Shown here: positions 7,903-18,292 of the stretch, piece after piece
How the letters are laid out: every line of letters begins with the position of its first letter
Position numbering within the stretch: the first letter of the stretch is position 1
NCBI GenBank assembly: GCA_913778085.1
Contig: CAJYXJ010000028.1
Span: 1 to 64,000, forward strand
Direction: 5' to 3'
DNA from: an uncultured Chryseobacterium sp.
GTDB taxonomy: Bacteria > Bacteroidota > Bacteroidia > Flavobacteriales > Weeksellaceae
DNA length: 64,000 nt
The notes under the pieces: generated by a model
The model's input: only the letters and a program-made list of their open reading frames with translations
Told to the model about the DNA's origin: nothing
Databases searched by the model: none
Program-made: the position numbers and the translations under genes

Positions 7903-10539
7903 ATGAAAAAGATCACTTTAGGCATCAGCCTCCTCATCAGCACAGCATCGGGACTATCTGCACAGACCACCGGTACAGAACCGTTCAGAAATATTAAATT
8001 ACCTGTAGAACAGCGAATTGAAAACCTCCTCGGACTGCTGACGGTAGATGAAAAAATAGGAATGATGATGGATAATTCCAAAGCCGTTCCCCGGCTGGGT
8101 ATTCCCGCATACGGCTGGTGGAACGAGGCACTGCATGGTGTGGCAAGGGCAGGAACCGCTACGGTCTTTCCGCAGGCCATCGGATTGGCGGCAAGCTGGG
8201 ATGTCCCGGAACATCTGAAAACTTTTGAAATGATTTCTGACGAAGCCAGGGCCAAATACAACCGGTCTTTTGACGAAGCAGGAAAAACCGGACGATATGA
8301 AGGACTCACGTTCTGGACACCCAACATCAACATCTTCCGCGACCCGCGATGGGGAAGAGGGCAGGAAACCTACGGAGAAGACCCGTTCCTGACGGCAAGC
8401 CTGGGCGTAGCAGCCGTAAAAGGATTGCAGGGAAATGATTCCGACTACTTCAAAACGCACGCCTGCGCCAAGCACTTCGCCGTACACAGCGGCCCGGAAT
8501 GGAACCGGCACTCCTACAACGCTGAAATTTCCCATCGCGACCTTTATGAAACCTATCTGCCTGCTTTCAAAGCTTTGGTGATCGAAGGAAATGTAAGGGA
8601 GGTGATGTGTGCTTACAATGCTTTCGACGGACAGCCTTGCTGCGCCAATGATTTCCTGGTGAGCGACATCCTCCGCGGAAAATGGAAATACGACGGCATG
8701 GTCGTGTCCGACTGTTGGGCACTCGCCGATTTCTACCAGAAAAAATACCACGGAACCCATCCGGATGAAAAATCGACCGCCGCAGATGCACTGAAACATT
8801 CCACCGACCTTGAATGCGGGGATACTTATAATAATCTTAATAAATCCCTTTCAAGCGGACTGATCACTGAGAAAGATATCGATGCTTCCATGCGCAGAAT
8901 CCTGAAAGGCTGGTTTGAATTAGGTATGCTCGACCCGAAATCTTCCGTTCACTGGAACAGCATCCCGTACACAGTAGTCGATTCCGAAGAACATAAGCAG
9001 CAGGCCCTTAAAATGGCTCAAAAATCAATCGTTCTCATGAAAAACGATAAGAATGTTTTGCCATTAAACAAAAACATCAAAAAAATCGCCGTCGTAGGAC
9101 CAAATGCCGATGACGGATTGATGCAGCTCGGGAATTACAATGGAACGCCTTCTTCGATCGTGACCATTTTGGAAGGGATCAGAACCAAATTCCCAAATGC
9201 GGAGATCATTTACGAAAAAGGAAGTGAGGTGACCGATCCATCTTCAAGAACATCACTTTATCAGAACTTTTTAAGCCAGGAAAAAGGGGAAAAAGGTATG
9301 AAGGTGGAGTTTTTCAATAACAATGAATTCAAAGGATCACCGGCCAATATTTCCGTTAATAAAACCGGAATCAGCTACAACAGTTTCGGCGGTACCCAGC
9401 TTGCCCCGAACGTCGGCAGGGAAAATACCGCTGCAAAAATTTCAGGTATTTTTAAAAGTACCTATACCGGTGAAGTAATCTTTTCCGCATCCACTTCGGA
9501 TGTTTATACACTCTTTGTAAATGGGAAAGAAGTGGCTACCCGGAAAGGTCCCGATGCAAGGCATCCTTCGGAATTCCCTGTGAAAATGGAAAAAGGAAAA
9601 GAATATAACATCGAACTTCAACATAGGCAGATCGGCAAATATGTGAGCATCACATTTGACGTGTACAGAAAAGATCCTGTGAATTTCGCTGCCGTAAAGG
9701 AAAAAGTGAAAGATGCGGAAGTCATCATTTTTGCCGGCGGACTTTCCCCAAGCCTGGAAGGAGAGGAAATGATGGTGAATGCAGAAGGTTTCAAAGGCGG
9801 TGACAAAACCAATATCGAGCTTCCGAAAGTGCAGCGCGAACTGTTGGCCGAATTAAGAAAAACCGGAAAGCCCGTTGTTTTCGTTATGTGTACAGGAAGC
9901 GCCCTCGGATTGGAGCAGGATGAAAAGAATTATGATGCCCTGTTGAACGCCTGGTACGGCGGACAGTCCGGTGGTACGGCTGTAGCAGACGTACTTTCCG
10001 GGGATTACAACCCGTCCGGAAAGCTTCCGGTTACTTTCTATAAAAATATCGCACAGCTGGATAATGCCCTGTCCAAAACCGGCAAGCATGAGGGATTTGA
10101 AAATTACGACATGCAAGGAAGGACCTACCGGTATATGAAAGAAACGCCGTTATATCCATTCGGTCACGGGTTAAGCTATTCCACCTTTTCTTATGGGAAT
10201 GCAATCCTCAGCAAAAACGGCATCGGTACGGATGAAAACGTAACCATTTCAGTTCCTGTTACCAATACTTCAGGAAGAAACGGAGAAGAGGTTGTTGAGG
10301 TGTACATCAGACGGAATAATGATCCGCTGGCCCCGGTAAAAACACTCAGGGCCTTCCAAAGGGTATCCGTTCCGTCCAAAACTTCTAAAACTGTTCAGCT
10401 GACCCTGTCTCCGGATTCGTTTAGGTTCTATGACGAAAAAGCGGATGACCTGGTATCGAAACCTGGCGATTATACGATCCTCTACGGCGGAACCTCGGCC
10501 GATTCGGGATTAAAAAGCCTTTCTTTGAAAGTAAAATAA
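7903..10539 (+). CDS. GH3 xylan 1,4-beta-xylosidase with PA14 insert
   Basis: An 878-residue exported exo-enzyme that most likely releases D-xylose from xylo-oligosaccharides. Residues 1-20 are a signal peptide ending LSA-Q, so a periplasmic location is likely. The GH3 (beta/alpha)8 domain holds the nucleophile D270 in GMVVSDCWAL, preceded by the substrate-binding KHFAVHSGPE segment. Residues about 460-600 fit a PA14 insert within the second domain, an arrangement typical of GH3 beta-xylosidases from Bacteroidota (family knowledge). A fibronectin III-like domain (about 790-870) closes the protein. It is followed 75 bp later by a GH51 arabinofuranosidase, with only a 33-bp palindrome between, so the two form an operon behind operator 2. 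Arabinofuranosidase or glucosidase side activity is possible. Confidence 0.82.
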   Translation: MKKITLGISLLISTASGLSAQTTGTEPFRNIKLPVEQRIENLLGLLTVDEKIGMMMDNSKAVPRLGIPAYGWWNEALHGVARAGTATVFPQAIGLAASWDVPEHLKTFEMISDEARAKYNRSFDEAGKTGRYEGLTFWTPNINIFRDPRWGRGQETYGEDPFLTASLGVAAVKGLQGNDSDYFKTHACAKHFAVHSGPEWNRHSYNAEISHRDLYETYLPAFKALVIEGNVREVMCAYNAFDGQPCCANDFLVSDILRGKWKYDGMVVSDCWALADFYQKKYHGTHPDEKSTAADALKHSTDLECGDTYNNLNKSLSSGLITEKDIDASMRRILKGWFELGMLDPKSSVHWNSIPYTVVDSEEHKQQALKMAQKSIVLMKNDKNVLPLNKNIKKIAVVGPNADDGLMQLGNYNGTPSSIVTILEGIRTKFPNAEIIYEKGSEVTDPSSRTSLYQNFLSQEKGEKGMKVEFFNNNEFKGSPANISVNKTGISYNSFGGTQLAPNVGRENTAAKISGIFKSTYTGEVIFSASTSDVYTLFVNGKEVATRKGPDARHPSEFPVKMEKGKEYNIELQHRQIGKYVSITFDVYRKDPVNFAAVKEKVKDAEVIIFAGGLSPSLEGEEMMVNAEGFKGGDKTNIELPKVQRELLAELRKTGKPVVFVMCTGSALGLEQDEKNYDALLNAWYGGQSGGTAVADVLSGDYNPSGKLPVTFYKNIAQLDNALSKTGKHEGFENYDMQGRTYRYMKETPLYPFGHGLSYSTFSYGNAILSKNGIGTDENVTISVPVTNTSGRNGEEVVEVYIRRNNDPLAPVKTLRAFQRVSVPSKTSKTVQLTLSPDSFRFYDEKADDLVSKPGDYTILYGGTSADSGLKSLSLKVK

Positions 10540-10560
10540 TAATTAAACTTAAACCTCACA

Positions 10561-10593
10561 AAACCTCATAGGTTTTTAAAACCTATGAGGTTT
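10561..10593. repeat. 33-bp palindrome, copy 2
   Basis: Perfect 16-bp arms (left arm AAACCTCATAGGTTTT) with a single-base centre, placed between the GH3 and GH51 genes. No T-run follows (TTTAGC), so strong termination is unlikely; it may stabilise or process the transcript. Confidence 0.75.
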
Positions 10594-10613
10594 AGCTTGA
10601 TAAAAAAACTTTA

Positions 10614-12593
10614 ATGAAAACAAAAAATATCATCTCAACCGCTGCGGTCTTCCTGTCGGTTACTTTCTTTTCCGCTCAGTCTCAGAAGTCAAGCTATGTG
10701 CTGGATCTGAACGGAGCTTCCACCGGTATTAAAATCCAGCCTACGATGTACGGGATTTTCTTTGAGGATATCAACTTTGCGGCCGACGGCGGATTGTATG
10801 CCGAACTGATCAAAAACCGCAGCTTCGAGTTCGACGAACCGCTGACAGGCTGGAAGCAGCCTAATACCAAAACGCTTTCTCCTAATCTGGATTCCGGGTT
10901 TCTGACCATCATTACCGATACATCCAAAACCAATAAAAACTATGCAAGGATCACCGTGCTGAATGATAAAAACTATTCGCTGGAAAATGAAGGTTTCCGG
11001 GGAATCGGGCTGCATCAGGGTGGGAAATATGACTTAAGTTTTAATTTGGAAAATGTTTCAGGAAACATTTCTGCCATCAACATCAGTCTTGTCGACGAAA
11101 ACGGAACGGCAGTTTCTTCAGTTTCCAACATCATAAAAGGTACTGGCTGGCAAAAATACAATGCCGTTTTCATCCCTTCTAAAACGATTGAAAAAGCAAA
11201 ACTCAAAATCACATTTACCGGAAATGGAGTCGTGAATATGGATATGATCTCCCTGTTTCCCCAGGATACCTGGAAAGGGAGAAAAGGAGGCTTACGAAAA
11301 GATTTAGTGCAGAAATTGTATGATCTGCAGCCGGGATTTTTACGTTTTCCGGGGGGATGCATCGTAGAAGGAAGAACCCTTGCTGAGCGTTATCAATGGA
11401 AAAAAACAATTGGGAAAGTAGAAGACCGTGAAAATTTAATTAATAAATGGAACAACGGATTTGCGCACCGGCTCACTCCTGATTACTGGCAATCCTTCGG
11501 ACTTGGTTTTTTTGAATATTTCCAGCTGGCAGAAGATCTGGGTGCAGAACCGCTTCCGATCCTCAGCTGTGGAATGGCGTGCCAGTTTAATACCGCTGAA
11601 CTCGTAAAAATGGAAGATTTGGATCCGTATGTTCAGGACGCTTTGGATCTGATTGAATTTGCCAATGGCAATGCCGGGACAAAATGGGGTAAAGTACGGG
11701 TTGAAATGGGACATCCGCAACCTTTTAACATGAAATTCATCGGCGTAGGAAACGAGCAGTGGGGGGAAGATTATATCGAACGCTATAAAGTTTTTGAAAA
11801 GGCCATTCATTCAAAATATCCAGATATTAAAATCATCTCCGGAAGCGGACCGTCCCCGGACGGCGAATTTTTTGATTACGGCTGGAAAGAGCTGAAAAAG
11901 CTCAACGCCCAAATTGTGGATGAGCACTACTACAACTCCCCGGAATGGTTTATGAAAAATGCAGGAAGATATGATAAATACGACCGTTCCGGACCCAAAG
12001 TTTTCGCCGGGGAATATGCCGCGCAATCGGTGGGTGTCGTAAAACCGGATAATAAAAACAACTGGCTTACCGCTCTTTCGGAAGCCGCTTTTATGACCGG
12101 ACTGGAACGTAATGCAGATGTGGTGACCATGACGTCTTATGCGCCATTGTTTGCCCATGCAGAAGGATGGCAGTGGACGCCGGACCTGATCTGGTTCAAT
12201 AACCTTAAATCTTACGCAACACCGAATTATTATGTTCAGAAACTTTTTTCCAACAACAAAGGAACGGAAGTCCTGAAAATCACTGATCAACGTAAACCCA
12301 TAGCCGGTCAGGATCAGTTATATGCTACGGCTGTAAAAGATGCTGATAATAAAGAGACCATCATCAAACTGGTAAATACAGATGCTAAAAGTAAATCCGT
12401 AACCATCAATCCTGAAAACATCAGTCTGGGCAAAAAACTCACCAAAATTACGCTGACCGCACCGGAGCTTTCTACGGAAAATAGTTTTGAAAATGAGCCC
12501 ATTCAGCCTAAAGAAGAAACGTCAACCGTCAAAAAAGGGAAAATGACGGTGGAGATTCCTGCCAAATCATTGGTTATTTTAAAGATAAAATAG
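10614..12593 (+). CDS. GH51 alpha-L-arabinofuranosidase
   Basis: A 659-residue enzyme removing L-arabinofuranose side chains from arabinoxylan or arabinan oligosaccharides. The signal peptide is about residues 1-21 (TFFSAQ). A carbohydrate-binding-like beta domain (about 75-215) is inserted before the catalytic barrel. The acid/base is E381 in FIGVGNEQWGE and the nucleophile is E467 in KVFAGEYAA, both in their usual contexts (family knowledge). The C-terminal beta-sandwich runs from about 540 to the end. It is the second gene of the operon starting with the GH3 xylosidase, and its product L-arabinose is the substrate of the araBDA genes immediately downstream. The assignment is firm; natural substrate preference is inferred. 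Confidence 0.88.
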   Translation: MKTKNIISTAAVFLSVTFFSAQSQKSSYVLDLNGASTGIKIQPTMYGIFFEDINFAADGGLYAELIKNRSFEFDEPLTGWKQPNTKTLSPNLDSGFLTIITDTSKTNKNYARITVLNDKNYSLENEGFRGIGLHQGGKYDLSFNLENVSGNISAINISLVDENGTAVSSVSNIIKGTGWQKYNAVFIPSKTIEKAKLKITFTGNGVVNMDMISLFPQDTWKGRKGGLRKDLVQKLYDLQPGFLRFPGGCIVEGRTLAERYQWKKTIGKVEDRENLINKWNNGFAHRLTPDYWQSFGLGFFEYFQLAEDLGAEPLPILSCGMACQFNTAELVKMEDLDPYVQDALDLIEFANGNAGTKWGKVRVEMGHPQPFNMKFIGVGNEQWGEDYIERYKVFEKAIHSKYPDIKIISGSGPSPDGEFFDYGWKELKKLNAQIVDEHYYNSPEWFMKNAGRYDKYDRSGPKVFAGEYAAQSVGVVKPDNKNNWLTALSEAAFMTGLERNADVVTMTSYAPLFAHAEGWQWTPDLIWFNNLKSYATPNYYVQKLFSNNKGTEVLKITDQRKPIAGQDQLYATAVKDADNKETIIKLVNTDAKSKSVTINPENISLGKKLTKITLTAPELSTENSFENEPIQPKEETSTVKKGKMTVEIPAKSLVILKIK

Positions 12594-12628
12594 TTTTAAA
12601 CAACTGATAATGAGTGTTAAATAAAAAT

Positions 12629-12648
12629 TAAGTGTATTTATTACATTT
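12629..12648 (+). promoter_or_regulatory. AraR-type operator 3 (upstream of araB)
   Basis: A 20-bp imperfect palindrome, TAAGTGTATT with TATTACATTT, 15 bp before TATATTTG (12664-12671). A further half-site-like GAGTGTTAA lies at 12612-12620. Confidence 0.72.
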
Positions 12649-12663
12649 AATTAAAAAGAATCT

Positions 12664-12671
12664 TATATTTG
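12664..12671 (+). promoter_or_regulatory. Promoter -7 box for ara operon
   Basis: TATATTTG is a perfect Bacteroidota -7 box downstream of operator 3. It implies a leader of about 210 nt before araB. Confidence 0.6.
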
Positions 12672-12886
12672 TTTGAATCTCTGAAATGAACAGATAAGAA
12701 TTGTAAAGAGTTATGATCGCTAAAAACTTGCGGGTGTAAATATAAAAATCTGTTGAGAAGGTAAATCGGTTTTTATGATATTAAATAACCCTTATACGTG
12801 TCTTAATTAATTTTTAACGATTTAATATCAGATAAAATTTCAGTCAGAATTTAAAACAGATAATCAAAAATTAAGAATTCCCATTC

Positions 12887-14587
12887 ATGAAAAAATATGT
12901 TATAGGATTAGATTACGGGACCGATTCCGTTCGGGCAGTCCTCATCGATACCGAAAACGGAGCCGAATTGGCGTCCTCCGTAAGCTATTACCAACGCTGG
13001 AAAGAAGGCCGTTTCTGCAGTCCTGAGAAAAACAGGTTCAGGCAGCATCCTTCAGACCACATTGAAGGGCTTGAAAAAACCATTACCGAAGTGGTTCGGC
13101 AAAGCGGGGTACAGCCGGAAGAGATCGTCAGCATCTGCATCGACACCACCGGATCTTCTCCGTTGCCTGTAACTCAGGAGGGAATAGCTCTTTCCTTGAC
13201 GCCGGGCTTTGAAGAAAACCCGAATGCCATGATGGTATTGTGGAAAGACCATACTTCCATTCGTGAAGCGGAAGAAATCAATACCCTTGCCAGAACATGG
13301 GGCGGCGAAGATTATACCCGTTTTGAAGGCGGCATCTATTCCTCTGAATGGTTCTGGGCTAAAATTTTGCACATCAACAGGGTAGATGAAGAAGTGAAAA
13401 ATGCAGCTTACAGCTGGATGGAACACTGCGATTACATTACCTTCCTGCTGTCGGATCATAAAGATTTAAAAACATTTAAGAGAAGCCGTTGTGCGGCCGG
13501 GCACAAAGCCATGTGGCACGAAAGCTGGGGCGGACTGCCTTCCGAAGATTTCCTCAACAGGCTCGATCCGTCGTTGGGAGAACTGAGAGACCGGTTATAT
13601 GAAAAAACCTATACTTCTGACGAAATCGCCGGCCATCTTTGTGAAGAGTGGGCGCAGCGGTTAGGCCTGACAACTTCCACCGTGATCGCCGTCGGAACGT
13701 TCGATGCCCATTCCGGTGCGGTAGGTGCCAAAGTGGAGGAGAATACCCTGATCCGCATTATGGGAACTTCTACCTGCGACATCATGGTAGCCCCGAACGA
13801 AATCATCGGTGAAAAAACGGTAAAAGGAATCTGTGGCCAGGTAGACGGATCTGTCATCCCGGGAATGGCCGGACTTGAAGCGGGACAATCTGCCTTCGGA
13901 GATGTATTAGCCTGGTTCCGTGACATTCTGATGTGGCCGGTGAACAACATGCTGCAGCATTCAGAAATCATTTCACCGGAACAAAAAGTACAGCTTAAAG
14001 AAGAATTTGAAAACAACCTGATCAAAAATTTAACCCTGGAGGCAGAAAAAATCCCTGCCGATGAAGCTTTACCGGTCGCTTTGGATTGGGTTAACGGCAG
14101 AAGGACGCCGGATGCCAACCAGGAGCTAAAGGCAGCCATCAGCCACCTTTCCCTGGGAACCAAAGCACCTCATATTTTCAAATCCCTGGTTAACGCCATC
14201 TGCTTCGGAGCCAAGAAAATCGTCGACCGTTTTGAAGAAGAAGGGGTTCCTATCCACAAAGTGATCGGAATCGGAGGTGTTGCCAGAAAATCACCGTTTA
14301 TCATGCAGACATTGGCCAATGTGCTCGATATGCCGATCATCGTTGCCGCTTCAGACCAGGCTCCGGCATTAGGGGCTGCCATCTATGCTGCCGTTGCAGC
14401 GGGAATTTACCCGACTGTTCAGGAAGCAAGTCAGAAAATGGGTTCCGATTTCGAGGCAGAATATCATCCGCAGCCGGAACACGTTCAGCAGTATGCGCAA
14501 CTGATGCAACAGTACCAACAGCTTGCCGACTTTACGGAAAGCGTTATTAAGTTAAAAAACACTGCCAAAAAATCAGTAGTAAATTAG
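12887..14587 (+). CDS. araB: Ribulokinase
   Basis: A 566-residue cytoplasmic FGGY-family kinase that phosphorylates L-ribulose with ATP to L-ribulose 5-phosphate. The N-terminal phosphate-binding motif GLDYGTDSVRAVLID (D9-R16 core) is specific for ribulokinases. The C-terminal domain shows the GIGGVARKSPFIMQTLANVL signature and the ASDQAPALGAAIYAA segment (family knowledge). The length is typical. It opens the araB-araD-araA-mutarotase-symporter operon behind operator 3. The 134-bp gap to araD holds a nested-palindrome repeat. Confidence 0.95.
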   Translation: MKKYVIGLDYGTDSVRAVLIDTENGAELASSVSYYQRWKEGRFCSPEKNRFRQHPSDHIEGLEKTITEVVRQSGVQPEEIVSICIDTTGSSPLPVTQEGIALSLTPGFEENPNAMMVLWKDHTSIREAEEINTLARTWGGEDYTRFEGGIYSSEWFWAKILHINRVDEEVKNAAYSWMEHCDYITFLLSDHKDLKTFKRSRCAAGHKAMWHESWGGLPSEDFLNRLDPSLGELRDRLYEKTYTSDEIAGHLCEEWAQRLGLTTSTVIAVGTFDAHSGAVGAKVEENTLIRIMGTSTCDIMVAPNEIIGEKTVKGICGQVDGSVIPGMAGLEAGQSAFGDVLAWFRDILMWPVNNMLQHSEIISPEQKVQLKEEFENNLIKNLTLEAEKIPADEALPVALDWVNGRRTPDANQELKAAISHLSLGTKAPHIFKSLVNAICFGAKKIVDRFEEEGVPIHKVIGIGGVARKSPFIMQTLANVLDMPIIVAASDQAPALGAAIYAAVAAGIYPTVQEASQKMGSDFEAEYHPQPEHVQQYAQLMQQYQQLADFTESVIKLKNTAKKSVVN

Positions 14588-14605
14588 AATAAGAAAATTT
14601 TTTAT

Positions 14606-14700
14606 TTGGGCAGCTTAATCCGTCTTCCACTCCCGCTTTTTTATTGGCCAGGCTATAAGTCCAACGCCAAATAAAAAGAGCTCCGTTCAAGCCGGGCTGC
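14606..14700. repeat. GGGCAGC...GGGCTGC repeat, copy A
   Basis: The element starts with GGGCAGCTTAATCCG and ends with CAAGCCGGGCTGC, with TCTTCCACTCCCGC and AGCTCCGTTCAAG inside. The core is a separate palindrome (TTTTTATTGGC with GCCAAATAAAAA). Related elements with different cores occur at 62352-62472 and, in degenerate form, at 39510-39577. It sits between araB and araD in the same transcript. Confidence 0.65.
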
Positions 14701-14721
14701 TACTAATTAAAAAAAAGTAAA

Positions 14722-15420
14722 ATGAAAAAATATAAAGAACTTCAACGGGAATGCTATGAAGCCAACATGCAGCTTGATGCATTGAAGCTTGTGGTTTATA
14801 CCTTTGGCAACGTAAGTGCCGTTGATCGCAGTGAAGGTATTTTTGCCATCAAACCGAGCGGCGTTCCGTATGCGGATCTGAAACCGAAAGACATGGTCAT
14901 CCTGGATTACGATGCCAATGTTATCGAAGGAAAACTGAGGCCGTCTTCCGATACCAAAACCCATGCCTACCTTTACAAAAACTGGGAAACCATCGGCGGA
15001 ATTTCCCATACCCATGCCATTTATTCTGTGGCCTGGGCCCAGGCGCAGATGGACATCCCTATTTTCGGGACCACCCATGCGGATCACCTGACTTCCGATA
15101 TTCCGTGTGCGCCTCCTATGCATGACCGCCTGATTGAGGGCAACTACGAATACAACACTGGTATCCAGATTCTCGACTGTTTCAGGGAGAAAAACCTCTC
15201 ACCGCAGGAAGTGGAAATGGTCCTGATCGGAAATCATGGTCCGTTTACCTGGGGAAAAAATGCAGAAAAAGCCGTTTACAACAGCAAAGTCCTGGAAACC
15301 ATTGCCGAAATGGCTTACCTCACAAAACAGATCAATCCGGACGCGCTTCGGTTAAAGGATTCTTTAATTAAAAAACACTACGAAAGAAAGCATGGCAAGG
15401 ATGCCTATTATGGGCAATAG
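14722..15420 (+). CDS. araD: L-ribulose-5-phosphate 4-epimerase
   Basis: A 232-residue cytoplasmic class II aldolase-fold epimerase converting L-ribulose 5-phosphate to D-xylulose 5-phosphate, the entry into the pentose phosphate pathway. Zinc ligands are visible as H96 and H98 (GGISHTHAIY) and H172 (IGNHGPFTWG), with D77 near the phosphate site, matching the family order. GTTHADH (116-122) and the C-terminal YYGQ ending are typical of AraD. It lies between araB and araA; two palindromes fill the 189 bp before araA. Confidence 0.94.
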   Translation: MKKYKELQRECYEANMQLDALKLVVYTFGNVSAVDRSEGIFAIKPSGVPYADLKPKDMVILDYDANVIEGKLRPSSDTKTHAYLYKNWETIGGISHTHAIYSVAWAQAQMDIPIFGTTHADHLTSDIPCAPPMHDRLIEGNYEYNTGIQILDCFREKNLSPQEVEMVLIGNHGPFTWGKNAEKAVYNSKVLETIAEMAYLTKQINPDALRLKDSLIKKHYERKHGKDAYYGQ

Positions 15421-15445
15421 GCGGCTGGCGATTGGCTTATTGCAT

Positions 15446-15478
15446 AAACCTCATAGGTTTTAAAAACCTATGAGGTTT
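15446..15478. repeat. 33-bp palindrome, copy 3
   Basis: Perfect 16-bp arms with a single-base centre, with the same left arm as copy 2 (AAACCTCATAGGTTTT), in the araD-araA gap. Confidence 0.75.
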
Positions 15479-15521
15479 GGCGAAAAACGACTCCAAAAAG
15501 TTCAACATAAAATAATCATAT

Positions 15522-15554
15522 AAGCCTAACGGGTTTCTAAAACCTGTTAGGTTT
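15522..15554. repeat. 33-bp palindrome, copy 4 (degenerate)
   Basis: Same length and plan as the other copies, with the left arm AAGCCTAACGGGTTTC and three mismatches to the right arm. It is the second palindrome of the araD-araA gap. Confidence 0.65.
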
Positions 15555-15609
15555 CATGAGAAACCGCATTAAAAATCAATCATCAATTATCAATCATCAT
15601 TTATAAACT

Positions 15610-17106
15610 ATGTTAACACCTCTCAATACGAAAGAAATCTGGTTCATTACCGGAAGCCAGCATTTATACGGGCCTGAAACCTTAGCGCAGGTCGCCGAAC
15701 ATTCAGCAAAAATCGTGGAAGCGTTCAATGCTTCATCACAGATTCCGGTGAAGGTGGTTTTAAAGCCTACCGTAAAAACAACGGAAGAAATTTTTGAAAC
15801 CTTGGTCGCTGCGAACCATACCGCCGACTGTATCGGGGTAGTGACCTGGATGCATACCTTTTCACCCGCAAAAATGTGGATCCGTGGGCTGACCGCTTTG
15901 CAGAAACCGATGCTGCACCTTCATACCCAGTTCAACCAGGATATTCCGTGGTCGACGATGGATATGGATTTCATGAACCTGAACCAGGCTGCTCACGGCG
16001 ACCGTGAATTTGGATTTATGGTGAGCCGACTTCGTAAGAACAGGAAAGTCGTGGTAGGACACTGGGCAGAAGAAAGAGTGCAGAAGCAGATCGGAGACTG
16101 GAGCCGCGTGGCTGCCGGCTGGGACGACTGGCAGGGCGCCAAATTCGCACGCTTCGGAGATAACATGCGGTATGTGGCCGTAACCGACGGTGACAAAGTG
16201 GAAGCAGAAACCAAATTCGGATTCTCCGTAAATACCTGGGGAATCGGGGATCTGGTGAGCGTGATCAACAGCATCGGGGAAGGCGAAGTGAAAACGCTGA
16301 TCGAAGAATATGAAGCTTCCTACAGAATGGCAGAATCCCTGCTTTCAGGAGGTACGAACAGAAAATCCCTGGAAACCGCTGCCAGAATTGAGCTCGGACT
16401 TGAAAAATTCCTGAAAGACGGAAACTTTAAAGGATTTTCCGATACCTTTGAAGACCTTCACGGGATGGAACAGCTCCCGGGAATCGCCGTACAGCGACTG
16501 ATGGAAAAAGGATACGGTTTTGCCGGCGAAGGCGACTGGAAAACGGCAGCCCTGGTAAGAGCCATGAAAACGATGGGACAGGGGTTGCACGGCGGAAATG
16601 CATTTATGGAAGATTATACCTACCATTTGAATCCATCCAATCCTTCGGTGTTAGGTTCTCACATGCTGGAAGTGGATCCTGTTTTGGCAGCCGATAAACC
16701 GTCTTGTGAGATTCATCCGCTTGGAATCGGTGGCAAAGCAGATCCGGTTCGTCTGGTATTCAATTCCCGGGGAAATATTGATTCCCTGAACGCTGCTTTA
16801 ATGGATTTCGGAAATCATTTCAGATTATTAATCAACAAAACCAAAGCGTTGGAGATCACTGAAGAACTACCAAAACTTCCGGTGGCAAGAGTACTCTGGA
16901 AGCCACTTCCGGATTTATACACCGCAGCAGAGGCATGGATCCTGGCCGGTGGTGCACATCATACGTGTTACAGTGAAAACATCAGCGCAGAACAGTTGGA
17001 AGACTTTGCGGAAATGGCCAATATCGAATCACTGGTCATTGATGAAGACACGAAAATCCGTGATTTTAAAAATACTCTTCGCTGGAATGAAATCTATTAC
17101 CGTTAA
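15610..17106 (+). CDS. araA: L-arabinose isomerase
   Basis: A 498-residue cytoplasmic enzyme isomerising L-arabinose to L-ribulose, close to the 500 residues usual for the family. The N-terminus [20 protein letters not shown] is the family hallmark. The metal and catalytic region is visible around EDYTYHLNP and the late GGAHHTC segment (family knowledge). It is the third gene of the operon. The gap to the mutarotase gene is only 23 bp, so co-transcription is very likely. Confidence 0.96.
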   Translation: MLTPLNTKEIWFITGSQHLYGPETLAQVAEHSAKIVEAFNASSQIPVKVVLKPTVKTTEEIFETLVAANHTADCIGVVTWMHTFSPAKMWIRGLTALQKPMLHLHTQFNQDIPWSTMDMDFMNLNQAAHGDREFGFMVSRLRKNRKVVVGHWAEERVQKQIGDWSRVAAGWDDWQGAKFARFGDNMRYVAVTDGDKVEAETKFGFSVNTWGIGDLVSVINSIGEGEVKTLIEEYEASYRMAESLLSGGTNRKSLETAARIELGLEKFLKDGNFKGFSDTFEDLHGMEQLPGIAVQRLMEKGYGFAGEGDWKTAALVRAMKTMGQGLHGGNAFMEDYTYHLNPSNPSVLGSHMLEVDPVLAADKPSCEIHPLGIGGKADPVRLVFNSRGNIDSLNAALMDFGNHFRLLINKTKALEITEELPKLPVARVLWKPLPDLYTAAEAWILAGGAHHTCYSENISAEQLEDFAEMANIESLVIDEDTKIRDFKNTLRWNEIYYR

Positions 17107-17129
17107 ATCTTCAAAAAATATCGTTTATT

Positions 17130-18290
17130 ATGAAAAAAATAGGAGGCAGTGTAATCATTTTATTGACAGTTTTATGTATTTTCGGCTGCAATAAAAAGGA
17201 AAACAACAATAAAACGAACTCAGATACCATGGAAAATGTACAGGTTTCAGATTACGGGGTTACCGCAAAAGGAGATTCCATCAAAAAATATACGTTAAGC
17301 AACAAAAACGGGATGAAGGTGGAGATCATCAATTACGGTGGGATCATCACTTCGCTTACGGCTCCCGATAAAGATCGGAAATACCAGGATGTAGTACTGG
17401 GTTTTACGAAACCTGAAGATTACTTCAACGGAAATCCTTATTATTTCGGCGCACTGATCGGGAGATACGGAAACAGGATTGCCAATGCTAAATTTACTTT
17501 GGAAGGCAAAACCTATGATATCGATAAAAACGACGGCCCAAACAGCCTCCACGGAGGAAAAGAAGGATTCCATACCAAAATATGGACGGTAGAACCCGTA
17601 AAAGATGCGAAACTTCCGACGCTGAAACTCACCTACGTAAGTGCTGACGGTGAAGAAGGATATCCTGGAAAGTTAACAACTACAGTTCTTTATACCCTTA
17701 CCGACGACAATGCGCTGGAGATTTCTTATGAAGCGGAAACTGATAAAGCCACTGTGGTAAACCTGACGCAACACTCGTACTTCAATCTTTCCGGGAACTT
17801 TTCCAATCTGATTACCGATCACGAGCTGCAGATCAATGCCGATAAATTCTTACCGGTGAACAGTACATTGATTCCTGTGGGAGAAGAACAAGGCGTAAAG
17901 GGAACTCCGTTTGATTTCACCGTGGCGAAGACGATCGGAAAAGATATTAATGCAGAAGACGAGCAGCTTAAATTAGGAGGCGGTTACGACCACAACTGGA
18001 TCCTGAACGGAAACGGAATGAGAACCATTGCTACCGTATACCATCCTGCAAGCGGAAGGGTAATGGAAGTAATGACTGATCAGCCGGGTGTACAATTCTA
18101 TTCAGGAAACTTCCTTGATGGAAAATTTGATACCAAAACCGGTGGGAAATATGAAAAAAGAAGCGGTTTCTGTCTGGAAACACAACATTATCCTGATTCT
18201 CCAAACCAGCCTTCTTTCCCATCTACGGAACTGAAGCCTGGACAGAAATATCAGACCAAAACCATTTATAAATTTTCTGTTAAAAAATAA
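17130..18290 (+). CDS. galM: Aldose 1-epimerase (mutarotase), lipoprotein
   Basis: A 386-residue mutarotase interconverting alpha and beta anomers of aldoses. The N-terminus is a lipoprotein signal with a Cys at position 20 (LLTVLCIFGC), so the enzyme is membrane-anchored outside the cytoplasm. The family signature is seen in ALIGRYGNRIANAKF, the histidine of NLTQHSYFNLSG, the GGYDHNW segment and the catalytic-Glu region CLETQHYPDSPNQ (family knowledge). The symporter gene begins 2 bp after its stop. The context suggests it supplies the transported anomer of arabinose, xylose or galactose; galK and galT are at 41-43 kb. Confidence 0.9.
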   Translation: MKKIGGSVIILLTVLCIFGCNKKENNNKTNSDTMENVQVSDYGVTAKGDSIKKYTLSNKNGMKVEIINYGGIITSLTAPDKDRKYQDVVLGFTKPEDYFNGNPYYFGALIGRYGNRIANAKFTLEGKTYDIDKNDGPNSLHGGKEGFHTKIWTVEPVKDAKLPTLKLTYVSADGEEGYPGKLTTTVLYTLTDDNALEISYEAETDKATVVNLTQHSYFNLSGNFSNLITDHELQINADKFLPVNSTLIPVGEEQGVKGTPFDFTVAKTIGKDINAEDEQLKLGGGYDHNWILNGNGMRTIATVYHPASGRVMEVMTDQPGVQFYSGNFLDGKFDTKTGGKYEKRSGFCLETQHYPDSPNQPSFPSTELKPGQKYQTKTIYKFSVKK

Positions 18291-18292
18291 GT

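Noticed and set aside
15446-15554. Transcription terminators inside the ara operon
   Set aside because: The hairpins lack a following T-run, and araD, araA, mutarotase and symporter form one pathway with no promoter visible in between.
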